Made by a program: the position numbers and the translations under genes. The notes beneath the pieces were generated by a model. It was not told where the DNA came from. It made no database searches and saw only the letters and a list, made by a program, of their open reading frames with translations. From positions 7,174 through 71,173 of the forward strand of contig JAEZAM010000103.1 in the NCBI GenBank assembly GCA_023430465.1: a DNA stretch of 64,000 nt, read 5' to 3'. This document shows positions 9,136 to 15,820 of the stretch, piece after piece. The first letter of the stretch is position 1; each line of letters opens with the position of its first letter. The DNA comes from Bacteroidota bacterium. GTDB lineage: Bacteria; Bacteroidota; Bacteroidia; Chitinophagales; Chitinophagaceae.

Positions 9136-9885
9136 TTATAACAATTGAATACCGGCGTCTGCATAGGGTTTTAATACTGGATCGTCTGGTGAAAGTTCAG
9201 TGATAAGGATGTCAATCTTGCTGAGGTCACATATCTGGATAGGTTGAAACGTATTGATCTTTTCTGCAATGGCCAGGCACACCACTTTTTGTGACGACTC
9301 GATCATTGCTTTCTTTAACTGCACCACTTCCCAATCGTTGTCGGTAACGCCACTGTGTATATCAATGGCATTGGTGCCAAGGAAACAGATATCTGCTTTC
9401 ACCTGGCGGATCTTGGCAATTGCTTCAGGACCGACAGTGATCTTCGAACTTTTGGAGATCTTATCCCCGATGAGGATCACGTCGATATTCGGATGATCCA
9501 TGTATTCAAGAATGGCGGCGATACTGCCGGAGATAAATGTAGCCCTGAGTTGTGCAGGCAGCAGCCTCGCCATCTCCACGATCGTTGTTCCACCACCAGT
9601 TAATACAAACATGCCGTTCTCGATCAGCGTGATCGCCTTCTGTGCTATTGACTTTTTTTGGTTCTGGGAGTAAACTCCGTTGCTCGGGATATGTACCTGG
9701 CTGAATGAACGGGAGAGGGCGCCACCATGGACTTTGATAAGCTTGCCTTCTTCGGCAAGCTCCAGCAGATCCCGGCGTACTGTATCCTCCGATACGTTGA
9801 TATCCACGCTAAGCGAAGAGGACAACACGCGGTTGTGAAGGTTCACCTGCTGTAATATATAGGTCTGCCGTTCCTTTTTAAGCAT
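9136..9885 (-). CDS. DeoR/GlpR-family transcriptional repressor
   Basis: I take the start at 9885 (MLKKERQTYILQQV), which gives 249 residues, the normal size for the family; the longer reading frame would add 32 residues of unrelated sequence. Residues 1-57 form the DeoR winged helix-turn-helix, with VSEDTVRRDLLELAEEGKL as the recognition region. The rest is a DeoR-C sensor domain with TGGGTTIVEMARLL (sugar-phosphate loop) and DICFLGTNAIDIHSGVTD. Family members repress sugar or nucleoside genes until a phosphorylated sugar binds. Upstream, two direct CGCACAAA repeats at 10-bp spacing may be its own operator. The regulated metabolic genes are not obvious in this window. Confidence 0.9.
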   Translation of the reverse strand: MLKKERQTYILQQVNLHNRVLSSSLSVDINVSEDTVRRDLLELAEEGKLIKVHGGALSRSFSQVHIPSNGVYSQNQKKSIAQKAITLIENGMFVLTGGGTTIVEMARLLPAQLRATFISGSIAAILEYMDHPNIDVILIGDKISKSSKITVGPEAIAKIRQVKADICFLGTNAIDIHSGVTDNDWEVVQLKKAMIESSQKVVCLAIAEKINTFQPIQICDLSKIDILITELSPDDPVLKPYADAGIQLL

Positions 9886-9925
9886 TTCGTTAGAGTTGGC
9901 GTATGTTAAATGTACATTAAAATAC

Positions 9926-9943
9926 CGCACAAAAACGCACAAA
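9926..9943 (-). promoter_or_regulatory. Candidate DeoR-type operator: direct repeats CGCACAAA
   Basis: Two exact 8-nt direct repeats (9926-9933 and 9936-9943) lie one helical turn apart, 41 nt upstream of the deoR-family start. A second pair of near repeats, TTGCAGG, occurs at about 9954 and 9988 in the same gap. Direct repeats of this spacing are typical of DeoR-family sites. Confidence 0.35.
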
Positions 9944-10003
9944 GCAGTAAAAATTTGCAGGAATGTGGAGATATCGTGCAAAAAACTTGCAGGTATTTTC
10001 AGG

Positions 10004-11161
10004 TTATTCCCCGTTTGCAGTAACGTTTGTTCGTGGCAAGGATGCGGCGAGCCAGCTCAAACCCGCTACTGCGGCTACCAGGGATGCTCCAAGGATGGCG
10101 ATCTTGCTTTGCAACACAGACCCTGCATCATTGAACGCAAGCAGTGTTATAAAGATCGACATCGTGAACCCGATCCCAGCCAGCATACCTGCGCCCGCAA
10201 GGTGTTTCCACCGAAGCCCCTCAGGCAGCCGGGCAATACCCGCCAGGCTGGCAAGCGCGCAAAACATCAGGATCCCGACCGGCTTGCCAACCAACAAACC
10301 TGCAATGATACCCAGGGAGAGGTTACTGCTGAAACCTTCCATCCAGCCTGAAGGTATCAGGATGGCGGTATTGGCCAGCGCAAACAGGGGTAATATTATA
10401 AAGGAGACAGGAACATGGAGTGCCTGTTGCAGTTTATAGGAAATACTTTTCTCCGTTCCATTTCCAAATGGTATGGCAAATGCGAGCAATACACCCGTGA
10501 TCGTGGCATGCACACCTGAATGAAGCATGAACCACCACATGACGGGTCCGATCAGCAGGTAAGGCCAGAGCACATGAACACGCAGCCTGTTCAGCACTAT
10601 CAGGAGCGCAAAAAGACCAAGTGCAATAAACAGGTTGGTGGACTGGATGTCGTCAGAATAAAAAATGGCGATGACCAGGATGGCGCCAAGGTCATCGATG
10701 ACTGCGAGCGCGGTAAGAAACACTTTAAGTACTGCTGGTACGCGGCGACCAAGCAGGGATAAAATGCCCAGTGCAAAAGCAATGTCTGTTGCCATCGGTA
10801 TACCTGCTCCGTCTGCGGAAGGCAGGCCGCGGTTAATAAGTAAAAAAATACCGGCAGGCACAAGCATCCCGCCCAATGCACCAACCACGGGAAACGCCGC
10901 CTGGCGCAGGCTTGAAAGTTCGCCTGCATATATCTCCCGTTCAAGTTCCAACCCAATCAGCAGAAAAAAGACGGCCATCAGTCCGTCGTTGATCCAGTAT
11001 TCAAGGCTTTCCGTTCCCACCTTCGCATGCCACATGTCAATGTACCCGCTGCCAATGCCGGAATTTGCCAATACCAGGGAAATCGCTGTGCAACCGATCA
11101 GGATAAAGCCCCCCGACTTCTCACTGTGAAAAAACTGGTTGAATAATTTGCTTAGTTTCAT
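10004..11161 (-). CDS. nhaA: Na+/H+ antiporter NhaA
   Basis: The 385-residue product matches the length and order of NhaA: about twelve hydrophobic segments, GLELEREIYAGELSSL near residue 70, GIPMATDIAFALGILSLLG near 122, and AVIDDLGAILVIAIFYSD holding the paired aspartates used for ion exchange. NhaA is electrogenic (two H+ in, one Na+ out) and protects the inner membrane against sodium and high pH. The ATG at 11161 starts MKLSKLFNQFFHSEKSGG, which is a typical NhaA opening. A minus-strand TATCTTTG box lies at 11184-11191. It is not linked to the neighbouring regulator, from which it is separated by a 118-bp gap. Confidence 0.96.
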   Translation of the reverse strand: MKLSKLFNQFFHSEKSGGFILIGCTAISLVLANSGIGSGYIDMWHAKVGTESLEYWINDGLMAVFFLLIGLELEREIYAGELSSLRQAAFPVVGALGGMLVPAGIFLLINRGLPSADGAGIPMATDIAFALGILSLLGRRVPAVLKVFLTALAVIDDLGAILVIAIFYSDDIQSTNLFIALGLFALLIVLNRLRVHVLWPYLLIGPVMWWFMLHSGVHATITGVLLAFAIPFGNGTEKSISYKLQQALHVPVSFIILPLFALANTAILIPSGWMEGFSSNLSLGIIAGLLVGKPVGILMFCALASLAGIARLPEGLRWKHLAGAGMLAGIGFTMSIFITLLAFNDAGSVLQSKIAILGASLVAAVAGLSWLAASLPRTNVTANGE

Positions 11162-11183
11162 TTCTAAACTGATTGCTAAATCG

Positions 11184-11191
11184 CAAAGATA
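11184..11191 (-). promoter_or_regulatory. Candidate -7 box (TATCTTTG) for nhaA
   Basis: A perfect TAnnTTTG match on the minus strand, 22 nt before the nhaA start codon. No clear -33 element was recognised. Confidence 0.5.
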
Positions 11192-11296
11192 CCCAGATGA
11201 ACCCGGGCAGATTTACATTTTCATTTAGACTTCATGGCATTTTTTTTCGTTAGCCTTGCAGAAGCAAATCTCTAACCGGCTGAATAACCCACTAAA

Positions 11297-11788
11297 ATGT
11301 ATAAGATGAAAAAGCTATTCTTTGCTCTCTTCCTACTCGGTGCGATTACCGTCAGCACATCTGTCTCGGCGCAGGATTATAAAACAGGCGTCGGTGTGCG
11401 GCTCAGTTCCAGCCCTGCGGTTGTGAACAATGCCATTACATTGAAACATTTCCTTTCTGAATCATCTGCGATCGAGGCTTTGTTCTCCTTCGGAGAACCG
11501 CTCTCTCTTGGAGCGATGTATGAACTCCACAAGCCGCTCGGCTCGGCTGGTATCAAGTGGTTCTATGGTGGTGGTGGTTATGTGGGGTTTGATAAAACAT
11601 GGAACCCGGTTAAGCAAAAAGATGAAACCGATGTACTCGTCGGTGCAATGGGGGTGATTGGCCTGGATTATAAGTTTGCCAACATCCCGCTTAATCTGTC
11701 ACTCGACTGGAAGCCGGAACTGAATATCGTCAGTGATATTAATTTTGAACCGGCCGCTGTTGGCTTCTCTGCACGATTCACTTTCTGA
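11297..11788 (+). CDS. Small outer-membrane beta-barrel protein
   Basis: This 163-residue protein has a signal peptide (MKKLFFALFLLGAITVS, ending near VSAQ). The mature part of about 135 residues has eight or so amphipathic strands and ends in GFSARFTF with a terminal phenylalanine. It resembles small OmpW/OprF-like or PorT-like barrels of Bacteroidota, but I do not recognise a named family. The start may be 11297 or the in-frame ATG at 11306, which places the lysines directly before the hydrophobic core. It stands alone between divergent nhaA and convergent ostA-like genes and is closed by the terminator at 11816-11847. Confidence 0.75.
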   Translation: MYKMKKLFFALFLLGAITVSTSVSAQDYKTGVGVRLSSSPAVVNNAITLKHFLSESSAIEALFSFGEPLSLGAMYELHKPLGSAGIKWFYGGGGYVGFDKTWNPVKQKDETDVLVGAMGVIGLDYKFANIPLNLSLDWKPELNIVSDINFEPAAVGFSARFTF

Positions 11789-11815
11789 TCAGCTACGGAA
11801 AATTGATTTATTAAA

Positions 11816-11847
11816 AGAAAACCACCTCAGCGGTGGTTTCTTTTTAT
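11816..11847. terminator. Bidirectional rho-independent terminator
   Basis: The stem is AACCACC, loop TCAGC, GGTGGTT, followed on the plus strand by TTCTTTTT and preceded by AAAAGAA, which gives a T-run on the minus strand. It lies between two convergent genes and overlaps the last codons of the minus-strand gene, whose stop is at 11844-11846. Confidence 0.85.
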
Positions 11848-13451
11848 TCAAATAATTCAAACTTCGACTTCGGTCTTTTATCTTCCAGCCAGCGGAAATT
11901 CTGTAACCTCAATTCACCGGGCGTTCGTTGCTTGATCGGCCAGATGGTGCCCGTAACCGAACTTCGGAACACCACGCGGTCAAGTGCCTTTTCACGGAAA
12001 TAGATATCGATTATGTCACTGGTGGACTGATTCACACCGGTAAATGCGCTGTCAGCATCCTGTATATAATAAATGCATTCGGCAAAGCCCCTGGCCCTGA
12101 CCGAGTCGATGTTTCCATCAAGAAACCAGCCGTCCATCCTGGATGATTTGATCTGGTTGTACGCTTCACCCTGCACCTGGTTTATCATAAACGCATTCTC
12201 AAATGCCTCCACACGATCGGCTTTTTTGTTTTTTGTGAAAAGATGGATCGTATCACCCGTGATCTGGCTTTGTTGTGCCCAAACCACCGGGTTATAATAC
12301 AGCCTGAACACCGAGTCTTTGAAAGAGTAGTAGAGACTGTCGCAAATGGATTGCAGTGAATCATTAAATATGCGGACATTTCTGTAGGCTTCAAAGTAGC
12401 GGTTGGCGCTGTCCTTCTCATTGATCGAGGCCACCCTGATATTCCTGATCGTATCCACGACGACTGAGTCCACCCCAAACCGGTCGGTCAGTCTTGCAGA
12501 AAACAAGGTATCTGCAGCCACATAGAGCGAATCGTTGTTCTGCTTGATGATCATGAGGGGCTTTCGCGTAGCAAGTATGGCTTCGGTGTTTTTATTCTGG
12601 AAAATCAAGCCCCCGATAATGGTGAACCCCTGCGCCGAATCGATGATGATGGCATTGCCCAAAGCCTGGTAGATGCTGTCATTCTGCAGGATATTATCGC
12701 CGGTGATGAATCTTCTTTTTCCATCACGTATTATAGGACGCAATCCAAATTCAGCCTGGCCGGTGCGTTGGTTATAATATCCCTCACGCGTCTCGATGGT
12801 CACGCCGCTGGAGTCCGTTATCAGCGTTCGTGAAATGAATCGTGTATCCTGGGTGGCGGTATTGTATTGAAGCGAGTCCGTGACAATATTGTAGGCGGGG
12901 TCTTTCAGCACAACGTTACCCTTGAAGAAAACGTCTTTCAGGTCGGCGTAGTACCAGCCCTGCCGGCTGGTCAAAACCGTTTTTCCATTCACTACTTTGC
13001 CGCCTTTTTTATAAACCCCGATGTTTGTTTCCATGTCATACTCCAGGTCGGGGGTGGTCAGCGTACCCTTGCCATCCGTCAGCCGGACATTTCCATCGAG
13101 GTAGGCTTTTTTTTCCTGGCCCAGGTATAGGAGGTGATTGGAATAGATATCTGCTGTATCAGCATCATTGATATGTACCCGTCCCCAGGCCTCGAATACA
13201 TTTGTCCTGGAGTTGATCACGCAACTGTCGCAATAGATCAGCGTGGTGTTCTGCCGCAATTTCACATTCCCGGTAACGATCGTCAGGCGCGTGCTGTCAT
13301 CCACGGTCTGGAAAGTCAGCTTGCGGGTGTTGCTGAGAATATGGATCTGTGTAGTTGTATCGCTGTTTGCCGGGATAGGTTCCTGCGCACGAAGCAGGCC
13401 CGCTGAGCATGCCAGGTAGAAAAATGACAATAGAATTCGGAGGTAGCTCAT
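11844..13451 (-). CDS. OstA-like (LptA/LptD N-terminal-like) periplasmic protein
   Basis: The 535-residue product has a signal peptide ending near RAQE, followed by beta-jellyroll repeats of the OstA/LptA type. Strand motifs such as LTIVTGNVKLRQNTTLIYCDSCV, split over residues near 55-80, and AYLDGNVRLTDGKGTL near 115 show the usual gain of one strand per repeat. Such proteins form the periplasmic bridge that carries LPS to LptD. It overlaps the stop of the upstream mlaD-like gene by one base, so the two are co-translated. LptD is encoded 2.4 kb away on the other strand. It is much longer than classical LptA (about 185 residues), as is usual in Bacteroidota. Confidence 0.85.
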   Translation of the reverse strand: MSYLRILLSFFYLACSAGLLRAQEPIPANSDTTTQIHILSNTRKLTFQTVDDSTRLTIVTGNVKLRQNTTLIYCDSCVINSRTNVFEAWGRVHINDADTADIYSNHLLYLGQEKKAYLDGNVRLTDGKGTLTTPDLEYDMETNIGVYKKGGKVVNGKTVLTSRQGWYYADLKDVFFKGNVVLKDPAYNIVTDSLQYNTATQDTRFISRTLITDSSGVTIETREGYYNQRTGQAEFGLRPIIRDGKRRFITGDNILQNDSIYQALGNAIIIDSAQGFTIIGGLIFQNKNTEAILATRKPLMIIKQNNDSLYVAADTLFSARLTDRFGVDSVVVDTIRNIRVASINEKDSANRYFEAYRNVRIFNDSLQSICDSLYYSFKDSVFRLYYNPVVWAQQSQITGDTIHLFTKNKKADRVEAFENAFMINQVQGEAYNQIKSSRMDGWFLDGNIDSVRARGFAECIYYIQDADSAFTGVNQSTSDIIDIYFREKALDRVVFRSSVTGTIWPIKQRTPGELRLQNFRWLEDKRPKSKFELFE

Positions 13452-14440
13452 TATTTTGGAACAGTATCCTTTATTGCTGGCGAAGTTAATGCGCCGCCTT
13501 TATCCTTTCGGCCAAATACGGAAAGATTAACGTAGCGTTTCGGATGTGTCCTGAGATCATCCATCAGTATTTCCGCGCTGAGCACCGCATCATTGAGCTT
13601 GTTGTACAACGTCCGGTCGTTGATCAACGCGCCGAGGGTGCCTTCATTGCTGGATAGTTTTGCAACGGCAGTTTTAAACTCTGTGACTGCAGACTGCAAC
13701 GTATCCATCGTTTGCTGAAGATTCAGCCGGGAGAGCTGGCCAGTGAACTGTTTGGTATTGCTGACAATGGCGTTGATGGTATCGTTGTTCTTGTTGAAAT
13801 TGGCCGTGAGCTGATTTACGTTGCGCAGGGTCTTTGCAAGATCACTCGACTGTGGATCAAGCATGGTGTTCAGAGAGCCGGTGAGCATCCGCAGGTTGGC
13901 GATGGTAAGCTGCAGGTTATTCTTCGCGTCGGTGTCAAACAACCTGTTGATGTTCCCAAATACTACAGTCAGTGAATCGAGGGAGTTCCTGACCTTTGAA
14001 AGGGTGGGAGCGACTTCGGCGGAGAGGCCGCCAAACAATCCTTCATCCACACGGGTGTTCAGACGATCACCATCTTTCAGGTATTGCGCAGCGTTGCCCT
14101 TTTCCACTACGATAGTAGCGGATCCGAGACCACCCAACGGAGCAGTGATATAGGCGACAGAGTTTGCAGGGATATTGACATCGCGGGTGAGGCTGATAGT
14201 TACTTTGATACCGCTCACGTTCTTATCGACTTCTTCCAGTGAATACACGGTGCCGATTGTCAGTCCGTTTATCTTTACTTCATTGGATTGCGTCAGTGAT
14301 CCGACCTTGTCAAAAATCGCGTAGATTTTTGTGTTGCGGTCAAATATATCGGAGCCTTTGAGAAAATTAAATCCGAGGACGAGGAGTACCAGTGCCACGA
14401 TGGTCAGCAGGCCGACCTTTGTTTCATTATTGATCTTCAT
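13451..14440 (-). CDS. MlaD/MCE-domain lipid transport protein
   Basis: The 329-residue protein starts with a single membrane helix (VGLLTIVALVLLVLGFNFL), then an MCE domain at about 38-115 with VGSLTQSNEVKINGLTIGTV and APLGGLGSATIVVEKG. After that comes a long helical region rich in coiled-coil heptads. MCE proteins form rings that shuttle phospholipids between the membranes together with an ABC transporter (MlaE/MlaF). No MlaE or MlaF gene is found next to it here. It is cotranscribed with the OstA-like gene (1-nt overlap). The upstream amidase is 336 bp away across a repeat-rich gap, so it may be in a separate transcript. Confidence 0.9.
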   Translation of the reverse strand: MKINNETKVGLLTIVALVLLVLGFNFLKGSDIFDRNTKIYAIFDKVGSLTQSNEVKINGLTIGTVYSLEEVDKNVSGIKVTISLTRDVNIPANSVAYITAPLGGLGSATIVVEKGNAAQYLKDGDRLNTRVDEGLFGGLSAEVAPTLSKVRNSLDSLTVVFGNINRLFDTDAKNNLQLTIANLRMLTGSLNTMLDPQSSDLAKTLRNVNQLTANFNKNNDTINAIVSNTKQFTGQLSRLNLQQTMDTLQSAVTEFKTAVAKLSSNEGTLGALINDRTLYNKLNDAVLSAEILMDDLRTHPKRYVNLSVFGRKDKGGALTSPAIKDTVPK

Positions 14441-14776
14441 AATTGCCTTTTCGGTTCACCGGGCCAAGTTAGCCATTTATTCTTAAATAGCTGTTTAAGA
14501 GTGGTTCACGAGTAAAGAGCGGAGAGCGGAGTGCGGGGTAAATCTTGGCGCTGTGGGTGTTCGATATGAAGACTAAAACCAGATCGGTTCACCCTACCAA
14601 CAGCCGAAGCACGCCCGGCGGTTGAGATTCACCCCTTAGCTTAATACCTAAATGCGGATAATCTGCAGTCTACCCTGACTGAAGTCAGGGCTATTCACAT
14701 TGGTCAACTGGCGGGCTAAAGCCCTTGTTGACCTTGCAAAGATGGCATTAGTTCATCCTTAGCCTTAACCTCAACC
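14441..14776. repeat. Repeat-filled gap of 336 bp between mlaD-like and amidase genes
   Basis: No gene is visible. The gap holds a GAGCGGAGAGCGGAGTGCGG tract at about 14516-14538; an 8-bp stem hairpin CCCTGACT-GA-AGTCAGGG at 14673-14690; a nested palindrome at 14702-14733 (GGTCAAC outer arms, GGGCTAAAGCCC core); and a CCTTAACCTCAACCTTAA tract at 14754-14780 that overlaps the amidase stop codon. The two hairpins look like REP elements. Confidence 0.7.
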
Positions 14777-15742
14777 TTAATTCCCGGTGGAGATCTGCTT
14801 GCTCTCTACTTTTTGCTTATAGGCTCTGAAAGCACTGACGAGGTTGCTGACGATCTCGGCCTGGCCTTTGTCGCTGTTGATGTATTCCTCTTCAGCTTTG
14901 TTGGAGATAAAGCCGATCTCGACCAGGATGCTGGGCATGCCTGTTGCCTGAAGTACCCAGATACCGGCATCATTCCGCTGTTTTACGCCACGGCTGAGAC
15001 GGCCGCTGGCCTTGAATTCTTTCTCCACCAGCTCGGCGAGGTTATAACTCTTGCGGAAGTATTGCTGCGCGTAGATCAGCATGCGGGCCTTTTCTGCCGG
15101 ATCGGAGGGATCGGGGAGGGCAGGTGCAACAGCGCCCGAGGAGTCGATTTCACCAAAGTATTCGGTCTTATTAATCGAATTCACTTTCGCGTCGTTCTTG
15201 CTTACCGCCCAGATATAGGTTTCCGTACCATGGGCCGTATTCTCCCGCCACACATTGTCATACTTATATTTATATGTAGTGACCTTTCTTTTTTTCTTGC
15301 CCTTACCGACTGTTTTGGTAATCGGCGTTTTACCTACCACCACTTTTTCATACCAGCCACCGGCCCGCCGGCCGGCAGAGTTGCAGTGAATGGAGATGAA
15401 CAGGTCGCCGCCGGATTGGTTGGCGAGGTCGGCCCGGTAGTGGAGGTCATCGAGTTTGTTTTTCTTACCGCCGGCCCCGATATCCGTGGCACGGGTATAA
15501 ATGATCTTCAGGTCGGGGAATTCTTCCTTCAACGCCTTCCCGAATTTCAAGGAAACATCCAGGCTCACATCGGCTTCATTGGAGAACGTACCTTTGGCGC
15601 CGCCGTCAAATCCACCATGACCGGGGTCGATGATCAGTGTACGGATAGTCGCTTTGGGAGGGGGTTCATTCTTGCGGTTGAAAGATACCAGCACCAGGGC
15701 AATACAAACAGGTAGCAGGATCAGCAAGACTCGTTTCATCAT
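14777..15742 (-). CDS. N-acetylmuramoyl-L-alanine amidase (Amidase_3)
   Basis: The 321-residue product has an N-terminal membrane anchor or signal helix (VLLILLPVCIALVLVSF). The Amidase_3 zinc hydrolase follows, with IIDPGHGGFDGGAKG (first zinc histidine), the glutamate in SNEADVSLDVS, LFISIHCNSAG (second histidine) and the catalytic glutamate in SILVEIGFISN. It cleaves the amide bond between MurNAc and the stem peptide in the periplasm. Between the two histidine motifs and the end there is a lysine-rich insert (GKGKKKRKV) that could form an exposed loop. It may form an LPS/peptidoglycan envelope unit with the neighbouring lptD, ostA-like and mlaD-like genes; this arrangement recurs in Bacteroidota. 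Confidence 0.93.
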   Translation of the reverse strand: MMKRVLLILLPVCIALVLVSFNRKNEPPPKATIRTLIIDPGHGGFDGGAKGTFSNEADVSLDVSLKFGKALKEEFPDLKIIYTRATDIGAGGKKNKLDDLHYRADLANQSGGDLFISIHCNSAGRRAGGWYEKVVVGKTPITKTVGKGKKKRKVTTYKYKYDNVWRENTAHGTETYIWAVSKNDAKVNSINKTEYFGEIDSSGAVAPALPDPSDPAEKARMLIYAQQYFRKSYNLAELVEKEFKASGRLSRGVKQRNDAGIWVLQATGMPSILVEIGFISNKAEEEYINSDKGQAEIVSNLVSAFRAYKQKVESKQISTGN

Positions 15743-15801
15743 GAGATATTCCTTTTAATGGGTTATTGCAATCTTCACAAATTGTTTAAATGTGAATGAT
15801 T

Positions 15802-15809
15802 TACATTTG
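15802..15809 (+). promoter_or_regulatory. Candidate -7 box (TACATTTG) for lptD
   Basis: A perfect TAnnTTTG match, 11 nt before the lptD ATG. An ATTG at 15781-15784 could serve as a -33 element with a slightly short spacer. The predicted 5' leader is under 12 nt. Confidence 0.5.
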
Positions 15810-15820
15810 TTCTTTACCGT

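Noticed and set aside
14813..15715. A 300-codon open frame opposite the amidase
   Set aside because: No motif and a composition typical of reverse translation; the amidase has all its zinc motifs.
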